Assembly: GCF_014204975.1 (NCBI RefSeq)
Contig: NZ_JACHMM010000001.1
Span: 5,208,001-5,272,000, forward strand
Direction of reading: 5' to 3'
Length of the DNA stretch: 64,000 nt
From: Jiangella mangrovi
Lineage (GTDB): Bacteria > Actinomycetota > Actinomycetes > Jiangellales > Jiangellaceae
The position numbers and the translations under genes were made by a program. Of this stretch, positions 16,471 to 25,145 are shown one piece after another (position 1 is the first letter of the stretch; each line of letters begins with the position of its first letter). The notes beneath the pieces are model-generated. The model was not told the DNA's origin. It saw nothing but the letters and a program-made list of their open reading frames with translations, and searched no databases.

Positions 16471-18801
16471 ATGCGGGACGACGCCGGCGAGCACGGATGG
16501 GCCGCGCACACGCTCGACGACTCGATGCAACAGGCCATCGCCGGAGGCATCGCCTCGTGGCAGCTGGTCTCGATCGGTGCGGCGCTGGCGTCGGAGATCT
16601 CGCTACCCCTGTGGCCCATCGCCCTCAGCCATCTGACGGTATTCGCGATCGCCGTGCCGATCGTCGCGCGCCGAATGCGGGCGTGGCCGTCGCTCGTCGC
16701 GCTCTACGCGGCGACACTCGTCGATTTCCGGGCGATCGGCGATCCGAGCAGCACCTTTTCCTATGTGACCGTCTGGGGGGCGATCATCACCACCGCGACA
16801 CCCATCCTGATGATTCCCCGACGATCCGCCTGCTGGTTATCGGTGCTGTCCTTGGGCGTCATCACGTCCGGTTCCATCCTCTGGCACACCGATGGGGGCA
16901 CGGAGCGCCTGGCCATCGTCGTCGCGACCGCGGCGGCACTGACGCTCGCCGCCGTCGTCCTCATGAACGGACTGCAGAAGGTGACCCGCGACACCGACCT
17001 CCAGGAGGCGGCCGTCGCCCACGAGCGCCGTGAGCTGATGGTCCGGCGCGCGGTGGCGCACACCGCGGCCGAGGACGCCCGGACGCTGCACGACACGATG
17101 ATCAACACCCTGAGCGCCGTGGCCAGCGGCGGCGGCGCCGTCAGGGACACGGCGCTCGTGCGGGAGCGGTGCGCCCGAGACGTCCGGACGGTCGAGGCAC
17201 AGCTCGAGGGACGGCTCGACGGACGGCTCGACGACGCCCCCGGCTTCCGGCTGGCGCCGACCGAGGCCGCCCGGCCCCTGGACGTGCACCGACGCGGCCT
17301 GACCGACGACCAGCTGGAGCACTACGCCGCCCGGGTGTCCGGGTCCGTGCCGACGGCGGTGCGGGGCGCGGTGCACGAGCTCCTTCGCAACGCCGCCAAG
17401 CACTCCGGCGCCGACTACGTACGCCTGGACGTCCACGTCGACGGCTCGGTGCTGATCGTCGGGGTCTCCGACGACGGAGCCGGCTTCGACGGCCGGCCGA
17501 TCCCCGGCCGGGGGCTGGCCGAGTCGGTCGTCGCCCGTGCCCGGGACGCAGGCATCGACGTGGCCATCCGCACCGCGCCCGGCGCGGGCACCGCCACGAC
17601 GTTGAGCATCCCCCTGGATCGGGTGTCGCCGGCGGCCGCGGATCCAGAGGCGAACACCACGGACGCGGCGGTGGTCGTGGGACAGATCAAGCGGACCGCC
17701 TGCTGGATCTGGGCCGCGGTCCTGACGGCGTTCGGCCTGGCCAGTGTGGTGATCAGCCGGCCCGACTCCGCCCTCGGCCAGTGCCTGATGCTGGCCGTGG
17801 TGGGCTCGCTGTCGCTGGCGGCCTGGCGCTCCTGCCGCGACGGGAGCGCACTGCCGGGCTGGCTGACCCTGCTGGTCGTGGCGAGCATCCCGCTGACGTT
17901 CGTGGCGAGCCTCGTCGGCGTCGACTTCGGCTCCGCCGAGGTCAACGACTGGGCGACCATCACCATGACCACCCCGCTGATCCTGCTGCTGGTCACCGTG
18001 CGGTCCAAGGCACCGCTCGTCGCCGGGAGCGCTCTGCTGATCCTGACGACCATCGCGACCACCTACGCCGTGTGGCACCTCGCGCCGAGTGCCGCGGGCA
18101 TCGTGCCGGCCGGGGCCGCGGCCTTGCTCGGGCTGTTCGTCTGCTGGCTCTTCTTCTCCCCCGTCATGGACAGCATCGGAGTGAGGCGGGAGCAGAACCA
18201 GCGCGAGTCCGCGAACGCCCGGGCCGAGAGTGCGGCTCGTGACACGGTCGCCGCGGCTCGGGCGCGCTGGACCGCGGCCGGTGTGCGGCGGGCGCTGGCG
18301 ATCCTGCGCCGGATCGCCGAGGGCGACGCGAATCCCGCCGAGCGCCGGGTGCGGATCGAGTGCGCCGAGGCCGAACGCCACCTGCGTCAGGTGCTGCTGC
18401 TCAACCCCGAGATCGTCCGGATGAACCGCTGGATCGGGCAGGCCATGGAGGACGCCCGGTCGAGGTCGGTGTCCCTGACGGTGCGGGGGTGCACCGAGGA
18501 CGCCGCCGACGAGCAGCAGGCCGAGTCCCTCGGACAGGTGATCGTCGCGGCCGTGCGTGCCACGCCCGAGGGCGCCGAGCTGAGCCTCGGGCTCTTTCCG
18601 GACCGCCGGGGGCTCCGCCTGATGATCGTCGGCCCGCGCGGGTGCCTCGCCGCGGTCCCCGCACGGGTCGGGCTGCCGGCCGGATCACCTCTGACCCATC
18701 GAGGGCTCGGTGACCAGGATCTGCTGGAACTCTGTGTGGCCAGACCCGACGAGACGCCGTCGGTGACGGGCCGCGCGATCTCCGTGGGCGCGGCCGCGTG
18801 A
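16471..18801 (+). CDS. Membrane sensor histidine kinase (NarL-type partner) with a duplicated second half
   Basis: 776 residues. Hydrophobic segments in the first ~170 residues give a membrane anchor. A HisKA_3-like phosphoacceptor segment TLHDTMINTLSAV lies near residue 206, the N box HELLRNAAKHSG near 300-311, and the G box SDDGAGFD near 333-340. Then, unusually, comes a second multi-spanning region (about 407-560) and a second DHp/HATPase-like segment that lacks recognisable N and G boxes. ATG at 16471 follows GGGGGG. The stop overlaps the response-regulator start by 4 bases (GTGA), so the pair is co-translated. The signal is unknown. Confidence 0.8.
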   Translation: MRDDAGEHGWAAHTLDDSMQQAIAGGIASWQLVSIGAALASEISLPLWPIALSHLTVFAIAVPIVARRMRAWPSLVALYAATLVDFRAIGDPSSTFSYVTVWGAIITTATPILMIPRRSACWLSVLSLGVITSGSILWHTDGGTERLAIVVATAAALTLAAVVLMNGLQKVTRDTDLQEAAVAHERRELMVRRAVAHTAAEDARTLHDTMINTLSAVASGGGAVRDTALVRERCARDVRTVEAQLEGRLDGRLDDAPGFRLAPTEAARPLDVHRRGLTDDQLEHYAARVSGSVPTAVRGAVHELLRNAAKHSGADYVRLDVHVDGSVLIVGVSDDGAGFDGRPIPGRGLAESVVARARDAGIDVAIRTAPGAGTATTLSIPLDRVSPAAADPEANTTDAAVVVGQIKRTACWIWAAVLTAFGLASVVISRPDSALGQCLMLAVVGSLSLAAWRSCRDGSALPGWLTLLVVASIPLTFVASLVGVDFGSAEVNDWATITMTTPLILLLVTVRSKAPLVAGSALLILTTIATTYAVWHLAPSAAGIVPAGAAALLGLFVCWLFFSPVMDSIGVRREQNQRESANARAESAARDTVAAARARWTAAGVRRALAILRRIAEGDANPAERRVRIECAEAERHLRQVLLLNPEIVRMNRWIGQAMEDARSRSVSLTVRGCTEDAADEQQAESLGQVIVAAVRATPEGAELSLGLFPDRRGLRLMIVGPRGCLAAVPARVGLPAGSPLTHRGLGDQDLLELCVARPDETPSVTGRAISVGAAA

Positions 18802-19481
18802 CCGACGGGCATGACGAGGCCGCACCAGAGCCGGGGTACTGGCGCGTGGCCCTCGTGGAGGACCATCTGCTGCAACGCCGTCGCACCGAGGAGCTCCTCG
18901 GCTCGCACGGCGATCTCCGGATCGTGTCCAGCCTCGAGTCGCTTCCCGACTTCCTCGGCTGGCTGGCGACCGCCGACAGGCAGACCCGGCCGCACCTGCT
19001 CGTGCTCGACCTGAGCGTGGACCGCGGACCGAGCGCGGACCCGGCCGACGTCGCGGCGATCGTGGCGTCCGGGATCCGCGTGCTGGTGCTCTCCGCGCTG
19101 GCCTCGGCACCGCTCATCAGGTCGGTCGTGCAGGCCGGGGTCAGCGGTGTCGTCGGCAAGCGGGACTCCGAAGAGGACATCCTGGCCGCCGTCTGGGTGG
19201 TGCTCGGGCGAGGCCAGTGGATGACGCCCGAGCTGGCCGGCATCATCGCCGGCGACTCGGCCCGCCCCAAGCTGAGCGACCAGGAGGAGAGGGCGCTCGT
19301 GCTCTACGCCTCCGGCCTGACCCTCGACGCCGTCGCCCACACGCTCGGCGTCAAACGCGACACCGCCAAGCAGTACCTGGACCGGGTCAAGGCCAAGTAC
19401 ACCGCCGCGGGGCGTCCGGTCCGAAGCAAGCTCGACATCGCCCGCGTCGCCCTCGACGACGGGTACCTCGACGATCTCTGA
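18798..19481 (+). CDS. LuxR/NarL-type response regulator
   Basis: 227 residues. The receiver domain has acidic Glu21/Asp22 (LVEDH), phosphoacceptor Asp71 in LVLDLSV and a conserved lysine in VVGKRDS. A C-terminal HTH (LSDQEERALVLYASGL, then VKRDTAKQYLDRVKAKY) is slightly divergent from canonical LuxR helices. The GTG start lies inside the end of the histidine kinase gene, so this is its cognate partner. It ends 7 bases before a convergent MFS gene. Target genes are not evident; the TPR protein divergent from the kinase is one candidate. Confidence 0.85.
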   Translation: MTDGHDEAAPEPGYWRVALVEDHLLQRRRTEELLGSHGDLRIVSSLESLPDFLGWLATADRQTRPHLLVLDLSVDRGPSADPADVAAIVASGIRVLVLSALASAPLIRSVVQAGVSGVVGKRDSEEDILAAVWVVLGRGQWMTPELAGIIAGDSARPKLSDQEERALVLYASGLTLDAVAHTLGVKRDTAKQYLDRVKAKYTAAGRPVRSKLDIARVALDDGYLDDL

Positions 19482-19488
19482 GGCGGTG

Positions 19489-20745
19489 CTACGGCCCGAG
19501 GGGCGACAGCGCGTCGGCGTCGTCGAGTTCCTCGGGGTTGGGCAGGCTGGACAGGAAGCGGAACGACGCGAGCGTGACCAGCGTCGCCGCCCCGCCGGCG
19601 ATCAGGAACGGGGCACGCAGATCGATCCGGGCCAGTAGCCCGCCCAGCAACGCACCGAGCGGCATGGTGCCCCACAGCAACGTGCGCCAGGTGCCGTGGA
19701 CCCGGCCCAGCAGCCGGCTCGGGATCGCAGCCTGGCGCAGCGACATGACCAGGATGTTCCACACCGTCGTGCCGCCGGCGGACACGAGGTAGCCGAACGC
19801 GACCACGCCGAGCACCGGGACCGCGCCCATCAGGACCAGCGCCGCCAGCGCGACGGTCTGTGCCACGGCCATCACCGGCCCGGCCCGGTACCGCTCCTTC
19901 AGCCGGTTGGCGATCGCGGCGGCGCCGAGCGAGCCCACCGCGCCCGCCAGGATGAACCCGCCGTACCACGCCTCCGGCAGGCCGAGCCGGTCCAGCACGT
20001 AGAGCACCATCGTCGCCGTCGCCGCCGAGAACAGCAGCCCGACCACCACGCTGATCATCCAGAGCCGGCGCAGCATCGGCTGGCCCATGAGGTAGCGGAA
20101 CCCGTCGCTGAACTGCCGGTACCAGGCGACGTGCGGTTCGCCGGTCGGGTCGGTGCGGTGCGCGCCGGCGGCCGCGACGGGGAGGAACACGGCGAGGAGG
20201 CCGGCGACCGCGTACGTCAGGACGTTGATGCCGAGCGGCACCACCACCGAGACCGCGAACAGCGCCGAGGTCAGCGGGCCGGACAGGAACCGCTCGACGA
20301 CGATCTCCCCCGCCTCGACCCGCGAGTTCGCCCGCGGCAGGTCCGGCTTGGCGACGATCGACGGCAGCACCGCACGGAGCGCGCCGTCGTACACCGTCTC
20401 GAACGCCCCGTAGACGAACACGACGACGTAGAGCCACCAGATCGTCAACGCGTCCGTGGCGAACAGCACCAGCAGGAGCACCGCGAGCAGCGAGCGCACG
20501 CCGTTGGCGAGCGTCATGGCGTGCCGCCGGTCGATGCGATCGAGCAGGATCCCGGCCGGGATGGCGAAGATCAGCCACGGCAGCAGCGCCACCGCCGCGA
20601 TGCCGGAGACGAGCAGTGGATCGTCGGTCAGCCGCACCGCCAGCAACGGAGCCGCGACCTTCGCGATGCCGTCGCCCAGGCTCGAGCTGACGTTCGCCGC
20701 CACGACGTTCCTCAATGCCCGCCCGAGCGGCTGCCGCTGGTCCAC
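19489..20745 (-). CDS. MFS transporter (MFS_3, enterobactin-exporter-like)
   Basis: 418 residues with about 12 hydrophobic segments. Typical MFS loop motifs are visible: ILLDRIDRRHAM after helix 2 and RLLGRVHGTWR in the second half. The opening NVVAANVSSSLGDGIAKVAAPLLAV is usual for the MFS_3 group of drug or siderophore exporters. GTG at 20745. It is transcribed alone and converges with the response-regulator gene. The substrate is unknown; a siderophore-interacting protein lies 3 kb away, too far to argue a link. Confidence 0.8.
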   Translation of the reverse strand: MDQRQPLGRALRNVVAANVSSSLGDGIAKVAAPLLAVRLTDDPLLVSGIAAVALLPWLIFAIPAGILLDRIDRRHAMTLANGVRSLLAVLLLVLFATDALTIWWLYVVVFVYGAFETVYDGALRAVLPSIVAKPDLPRANSRVEAGEIVVERFLSGPLTSALFAVSVVVPLGINVLTYAVAGLLAVFLPVAAAGAHRTDPTGEPHVAWYRQFSDGFRYLMGQPMLRRLWMISVVVGLLFSAATATMVLYVLDRLGLPEAWYGGFILAGAVGSLGAAAIANRLKERYRAGPVMAVAQTVALAALVLMGAVPVLGVVAFGYLVSAGGTTVWNILVMSLRQAAIPSRLLGRVHGTWRTLLWGTMPLGALLGGLLARIDLRAPFLIAGGAATLVTLASFRFLSSLPNPEELDDADALSPLGP

Positions 20746-20819
20746 CGCGCGAGCCTACGGGTCGGAGGCGCGCGTTCCGACAGCGCTCTGCTGCCGGCAG
20801 AGGGCCTACAGTGCCGGGC

Positions 20820-21995
20820 ATGACCGAGTTCGGAGCGGACTGGCGGGTGGTCGACGGCGTTGCGACGGCATGGTTCGACGCGCCGTCGCTGATCGAGGGG
20901 GCCGCGTTGGCCGGGCGCATCGCGGAGCTGCCGGCCGAGCTCGTGGTAGACGTCCGCGCGACGGGCCTGCGGGTGCGCCTCGACGCGGGCGAGCACGCCG
21001 AGGCGGTGTCGGCGGCCGCGCGCGATCTCGGGCTGTCCGCGAACCCTGCCGTGCTGCAGCACCTGAGCGTCGTGATCGAAACCGCGAACCCGGCCGCGGT
21101 GAGGCGGTTCTGGCAGCGCGCGCTCGACTACGCGCCCGGCGAGGACGGCGGCCTGGCCGATCCGTTGCGGCGCGACCCCGCCCTGAGGATCCGGCCGTCG
21201 GCCGAGCCACAGCCCTTGCGCAACCGCATCCACCTCGACGTGGTGCGGCCGGCCGCGGCGGTCGAACAGGCGGGCCTCGGCGAGGCGTCCGGACCGTTCG
21301 GCGTCTGTCACGCCGACCCCGACGGCAACGAGGTCGACCTGGTGCCGGGCGCGGCGCTCGGCGACGGTACCGGGACGTCCGACTGGCAGGCGGTGTTCAG
21401 CGCGATGGCGTGCTACCGCGTCACCTCGCCGGCGCAGCAGGGCGACCTGGCCGCCGCGGCAGCGGCGCTGGCCCACGAGGCCGGCTTCCCGCTGCTGGTC
21501 GATCTGCGTCCCGGGCTCGTGATCATCGACAGCGGCAAGGACCAGTGGGAGGACGACGCCCACGGCCTCGGGCTCGACTTCACCGACCTCGCCGACGACC
21601 TCCAGACCGCTGCCCGCGAGCTCGGGGCCACCGCGGATCCGGGGCTGCCGCGCTTCGCCCAGCTCTTCCTCGACGCCGCCGACGTCGCCGCGGTCCGCGG
21701 GTTCTGGGCCGCCGCCCTCGGCTACACCCCCGACCGGCGCGCCGGGGTCAACGACATCCACGATCCGCGGCGGCTGAACCCGGAGCTGGTGTTCCAGGAG
21801 ATCGACACGTCGGAGACGGAGCGTCGCCGGCAGCGCAACCGCATCCACGTCGAGCTCGCCGTGCCGGCGGACCTCGCGCGGACGCACCTCGCCACGATCG
21901 TCGCCGCCGGTGGCCGGCTCCTCGACGAGTCGGAGGAACGCCGGCGGGTCGCCGACCCCGAAGGCAACGAGCTGGTGATCGTCAGCGGGACCTGA
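20820..21995 (+). CDS. Tandem PCD-like/VOC-domain protein
   Basis: 391 residues in a two-fold repeat. Residues ~1-75 look like a pterin-4a-carbinolamine dehydratase-like fold (VVDVRATGLRVRLDAGEHAEAV). Residues ~80-180 form a VOC/glyoxalase-like domain (HLSVVIETANPAAVRRFW, then HADPDGNEVDLVPG). A second, diverged PCD-like part (~190-275) and a second VOC domain (~280-391; RNRIHVELAV, RVADPEGNELVIV) follow. ATG at 20820. VOC proteins include dioxygenases, isomerases and antibiotic-binding proteins; no substrate can be assigned. It converges with the next gene at 11 bases. Confidence 0.7.
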   Translation: MTEFGADWRVVDGVATAWFDAPSLIEGAALAGRIAELPAELVVDVRATGLRVRLDAGEHAEAVSAAARDLGLSANPAVLQHLSVVIETANPAAVRRFWQRALDYAPGEDGGLADPLRRDPALRIRPSAEPQPLRNRIHLDVVRPAAAVEQAGLGEASGPFGVCHADPDGNEVDLVPGAALGDGTGTSDWQAVFSAMACYRVTSPAQQGDLAAAAAALAHEAGFPLLVDLRPGLVIIDSGKDQWEDDAHGLGLDFTDLADDLQTAARELGATADPGLPRFAQLFLDAADVAAVRGFWAAALGYTPDRRAGVNDIHDPRRLNPELVFQEIDTSETERRRQRNRIHVELAVPADLARTHLATIVAAGGRLLDESEERRRVADPEGNELVIVSGT

Positions 21996-22006
21996 GCGGC
22001 GAATGG

Positions 22007-23032
22007 TCATGGGGAGTAGCTGTCGGCCACCGCGGCGAAGGCGGCCTTGGGCTCCCAGGGCAGGTCGGGGTAGGTGGTGCCGTTGCGGCCTTCGAGCACC
22101 TTGACGATGCCCAGGCTGGCGAGGTCGAGGTCCTCACGCGCAGGACCGTCCGGGCGGTGCGGGAGGTTGTGCAGGGCGAAGAGGAACACGAAGGCGCTGT
22201 CGACGCCCTCGCTGTCGAAGATCTCCAGCAGCTCGCTCAGGTACGCGGCCTGGCCGGTCTCGTCGCGCTCGTGGTCGCCGGTCAGCCGGAGCGGGACCCC
22301 GGTGTCCGGATCGTTCTCGATGATCTCCATGCTGCGCGGCGCCACGTCACCGGCGCCGCGCCAGGTCGCGGTGCCGAAGCCGGTGACGGCGACCGGCTTC
22401 GGCTGGGCGGCGAGCGAGCGCACGCCGTCGCGGAACCGGTCGGCGACCTCCGCGGAACGGATCAGTTCGAGGGTCACGACGTCGAACAGGTCCCAGTCGA
22501 CGCCCTCGAACGGGATGGCGGCATAGGTGACCTTCCCGCCGAAGTGCTTGCGGACGGTGGCCACGGCCTCGCGGAGGAACCCGCCCAGCCGGCGCTGGAC
22601 GCCGGCGAGCCTCTCGGCCCTGCCCTCCGGGTCGCCCAGCAGCCCGGCGACCCGCTCGTCGGTGCTGTCGCCGGCGACGAAGCCCTGGTTCATGAGGCTC
22701 AGCTCGACGCCGGTCACGAACACGACGTCCGCACCACTGGCCCGGACTCGTTCGGCCCGCTCGGCGCAGTCGGCGAACAGGGCGAGCATCTCCTCGGTGG
22801 TCAGCTCCAGCGGGTAGGGCGAGAACCAGACCTCCAATCCGAGCTCAGCGGCCCAGCGGGCGGCGAGCTCGAGCCGCTCCGAGTCGCCGCCGACGAGCTG
22901 GACGGCGGTGCAGTGCAGATCGTCCCTGATGATGGCCAGCTCCCGCCGCACCCGCGCGGGGTCGAAGGTCTCCACGGAGGTGCCGCCGTTGCGGATGAAG
23001 CCGGTGTCGTAGGTCATTCCTTTGCAGCGCAT
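22007..23032 (-). CDS. TIM-barrel-like protein of unknown function
   Basis: 341 residues without signal peptide. It begins MRCKGMTYDTGF and contains alternating strand/helix blocks (ELGLEVWFSPYP, GADVVFVTGVELSL, GKVTYAAIPFEGVDWD, DSAFVFLFALHN) suggesting a glycosidase-like TIM barrel. From memory, homologues carry an 'abortive infection protein' label in databases, but nothing here supports a phage-defence role. ATG at 23032. It is divergent from a TetR gene, with a perfect TTGCGTGCACGCAA palindrome in between, so it is probably that regulator's target. Confidence 0.6.
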   Translation of the reverse strand: MRCKGMTYDTGFIRNGGTSVETFDPARVRRELAIIRDDLHCTAVQLVGGDSERLELAARWAAELGLEVWFSPYPLELTTEEMLALFADCAERAERVRASGADVVFVTGVELSLMNQGFVAGDSTDERVAGLLGDPEGRAERLAGVQRRLGGFLREAVATVRKHFGGKVTYAAIPFEGVDWDLFDVVTLELIRSAEVADRFRDGVRSLAAQPKPVAVTGFGTATWRGAGDVAPRSMEIIENDPDTGVPLRLTGDHERDETGQAAYLSELLEIFDSEGVDSAFVFLFALHNLPHRPDGPAREDLDLASLGIVKVLEGRNGTTYPDLPWEPKAAFAAVADSYSP

Positions 23033-23052
23033 GGCAGGACGCTAACACAAAC

Positions 23053-23066
23053 TTGCGTGCACGCAA
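23053..23066. promoter_or_regulatory. Palindromic operator TTGCGTGCACGCAA
   Basis: A perfect 14-bp palindrome, followed at once by a partial copy TTTTGCGTGAC (23067-23077), in the 67-base gap between the TIM-barrel gene and a divergent TetR gene. Position and symmetry fit a TetR operator controlling both directions. Confidence 0.65.
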
Positions 23067-23099
23067 TTTTGCGTGACGGCAACGTCGTGGAATGCTGAG

Positions 23100-23744
23100 A
23101 TGGTGACGGCGGACAGTCCCGGCCTGCGCGAGCGGAAGAAGCTGGCCACCAGAGCAGCGCTCAGCCGGTCGGCGCTGCGCCTGGCCCTGGAGCTCGGCCC
23201 CGAGAACGTCCGCGTCGACGACATCGCCGAGGCGGCCGGCGTCTCACCGCGGACGTACAACAACTACTTCTCCAGTCGCGAGCAGGCGATCGTCGCCGCG
23301 GTCACCGCGGAACGCGGGACCCGGATCGGCGCGGCCATCGCCGCCCGCCCCGCACGGGACCCGCTCGCCCACGCGGTCATCGACGCCGTCGTCGAGCAGT
23401 ACACCGATCCCGGGGAGCACGCGCGAGACGTGCTGCTGATGATCACGTCCCACCCCGCCCTGCGGGACTCCTACGCCGACACCGCCACCACCATCGAGGG
23501 CCCGGTCGCCGACGCCATCCTCGAACGCGCCGGCGACATCGACCGGCTCACCGCCACGGTGCTGGCCGCCGGCGTGAGTGCGGCCGTCAAGGTCGCGCTG
23601 CAGGAGTGGCTGCGGTCGACCTCCGCGAACTCACCGATCAGCGGGCTCGTCGTGCCGTCCGGCTCGCTGCCCGACCTCGTCCGGGCCGCGTTGACGCCGC
23701 TGGCGCCGGCCCTCGACGCCGCCGGGCCGCCTGAGGGCGCCTGA
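23100..23744 (+). CDS. TetR-family regulator of the divergent TIM-barrel gene
   Basis: 214 residues. The HTH (~10-55) ends with VRVDDIAEAAGVSPRTYNNYFSSREQAI, a common TetR recognition region with YNNYF. The C-terminal domain is unlike that of the three repeated TetR genes. An upstream GTG at 23073 is in frame but lies inside the operator repeat, so ATG at 23100 is preferred. It very probably represses itself and the gene at 22007-23032 through the palindrome at 23053-23066. The inducer is unknown. Confidence 0.8.
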   Translation: MVTADSPGLRERKKLATRAALSRSALRLALELGPENVRVDDIAEAAGVSPRTYNNYFSSREQAIVAAVTAERGTRIGAAIAARPARDPLAHAVIDAVVEQYTDPGEHARDVLLMITSHPALRDSYADTATTIEGPVADAILERAGDIDRLTATVLAAGVSAAVKVALQEWLRSTSANSPISGLVVPSGSLPDLVRAALTPLAPALDAAGPPEGA

Positions 23745-23789
23745 CTAGGCTCGATGAGAAGGCACGTTCCGAGCACTGAAGGGTTCTCC

Positions 23790-24650
23790 ATGGCCACCGC
23801 ATCGACGCCCGCCCCGCGCCGCAAGGGCGCGCAGAGCGTGCTCACGGTCGAGGACGGCTGGTGGCTGAGTCCCCGGCTGCGCCGCATCGTCGCCGGTGGT
23901 CCCGGCTACGCCACGATCGCCGGCAACGACTTCACCGACGCCTACACCAAGCTCTACTTCGCCCACCCGGGCACCGGCCTCACCCCGCCCTACGACTTCT
24001 TCGAACTGCGCCGCACCCTCCCGGCCGAGCAGCTGCCCAGCATGCGCACCTACACCATCCGGCGCTTCGACCCGACCAGCGGTCAGCTCACCATCGACTT
24101 CGTGGTCCACGGCGACGAGGGCATCGCCGGCCCGTGGGCGGCCGCGGCCGAGAAGGGTGACACCCTGGTGCTCGCCGGCATCGGCGGTGGCTACACCCCC
24201 GACCCGGCGGCCGACTGGCACCTGCTGGCCGGCGACGACGCCGCCATCCCGGCCATCGCGAGCGCCCTCGAGGCCATGCCGCCCGACGCCCGCGGTGTCG
24301 CCGTCATCGAGGTCGACGGCGACGACGACCACCTCGCGCTGGCCGCGCCACCCGGAATCGGCGTCGAGTGGCTGCACCGCAACGGCGCCCACGCCGGCAC
24401 CACCACGCTGCTGCACGACGCCGTTCGCGAGATCACCTGGCACAGCGGACACGTGCAGGTCTTCGCACACGGCGAGCGCGGCGCGATGAAGTCCCTGCGG
24501 CCCTACCTGATGACCGAGCGAGGCCTGGACCGATCACACCTCTCGCTCTCGGCCTACTGGGCATACGGCCGGGCCGAGGACGCCTTCCAGGCCGAGAAGC
24601 GCGAGCCGATCGGCCAGATCTTCGATCAGACCGGCGACGCAGGTCGTTGA
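23790..24650 (+). CDS. Siderophore-interacting protein (FAD/NAD(P)H ferric reductase family)
   Basis: 286 residues. The N-terminal FAD-binding half has the SIP signature RTYTIRRFD and DFVVHGDEGIAGPWA. The C-terminal SIP domain has HLLAGDDAAIPAIASALEAMP and a final SAYWAYGRAEDAF block. Such flavoproteins reduce ferric siderophores in the cytoplasm. ATG at 23790 has GAAGGG upstream. It starts 45 bases after the TetR gene, so it may be co-transcribed, but no siderophore transport or synthesis genes are adjacent. Confidence 0.9.
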   Translation: MATASTPAPRRKGAQSVLTVEDGWWLSPRLRRIVAGGPGYATIAGNDFTDAYTKLYFAHPGTGLTPPYDFFELRRTLPAEQLPSMRTYTIRRFDPTSGQLTIDFVVHGDEGIAGPWAAAAEKGDTLVLAGIGGGYTPDPAADWHLLAGDDAAIPAIASALEAMPPDARGVAVIEVDGDDDHLALAAPPGIGVEWLHRNGAHAGTTTLLHDAVREITWHSGHVQVFAHGERGAMKSLRPYLMTERGLDRSHLSLSAYWAYGRAEDAFQAEKREPIGQIFDQTGDAGR

Positions 24651-24687
24651 CGAACTGGTCCCCCGACGCGGCCGGCCCACGTCGCCC

Positions 24688-25035
24688 TCAGGCGGAGCGC
24701 TCGCGCGGAGGGCGGCCGGGCACCGTCGCACGGCCCGGGAACCGACTGTCGACCAGTTCCTTGTACTCGGGATGATCGGCGATGTAGTCCGCCACGAACG
24801 GGCAGTAGTTGGTGAGCTTCAGGTCCTGTGCACGCAGGTCGTCCAGGACGTGCCTCACCAGCCCGGTCGCGATTCCCCGCCCGCGATGGTCGGGCTCGAC
24901 GATCGTGTGGCTGAGCGTCACGCGTCGACCGGTTCCTTGCGCGTGGTAGACGATCATGCCGACGACCTGTCCATCGACGACGGCCTCGTACGCTCCTGTG
25001 TTGCTGGTCTTTCGCACATTCATCTCGGGGCTCAC
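24688..25035 (-). CDS. Small GNAT N-acetyltransferase (YjdJ-like), copy A
   Basis: 115 residues. A compact GNAT domain shows strand YEAVVDGQVVGMIVYH and acetyl-CoA-binding HRGRGIATGLVRHVLDDLR, closing with CPFVADYIADHPEYKELV, a feature shared with the GNATs at 27122 and 46180. The GTG at 25035 has AGGAGA 8 bases upstream; GTG at 25053 is a longer alternative. A perfect TGGACTATATAGTCCA palindrome lies 53 bases upstream. The substrate is unknown; these tiny GNATs accompany stress genes throughout this island. Confidence 0.8.
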   Translation of the reverse strand: MSPEMNVRKTSNTGAYEAVVDGQVVGMIVYHAQGTGRRVTLSHTIVEPDHRGRGIATGLVRHVLDDLRAQDLKLTNYCPFVADYIADHPEYKELVDSRFPGRATVPGRPPRERSA

Positions 25036-25087
25036 TGTGGCTTCTCCTGACACCGCGTCGCTCCAGCTCGTCGGGCGCGAACCTACA

Positions 25088-25103
25088 TGGACTATATAGT
25101 CCA
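25088..25103. promoter_or_regulatory. Perfect TetR-type operator TGGACTATATAGTCCA
   Basis: 16-bp perfect palindrome and the best match to the regulon consensus. On the minus strand it is followed two bases later by TAGGTT, a likely -10 for the GNAT at 24688-25035. It lies between that gene's start and the stop of TetR copy 2. Confidence 0.7.
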
Positions 25104-25145
25104 GACCATGTTCGCTCGCATTCCGCCGGGTGAGCAGCGTGCCCC

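Noticed and set aside
22007..23032. Phage-defence (abortive infection) gene
   Set aside because: Only a remembered database label supports it; the sequence looks like a TIM-barrel enzyme and no defence genes are nearby.
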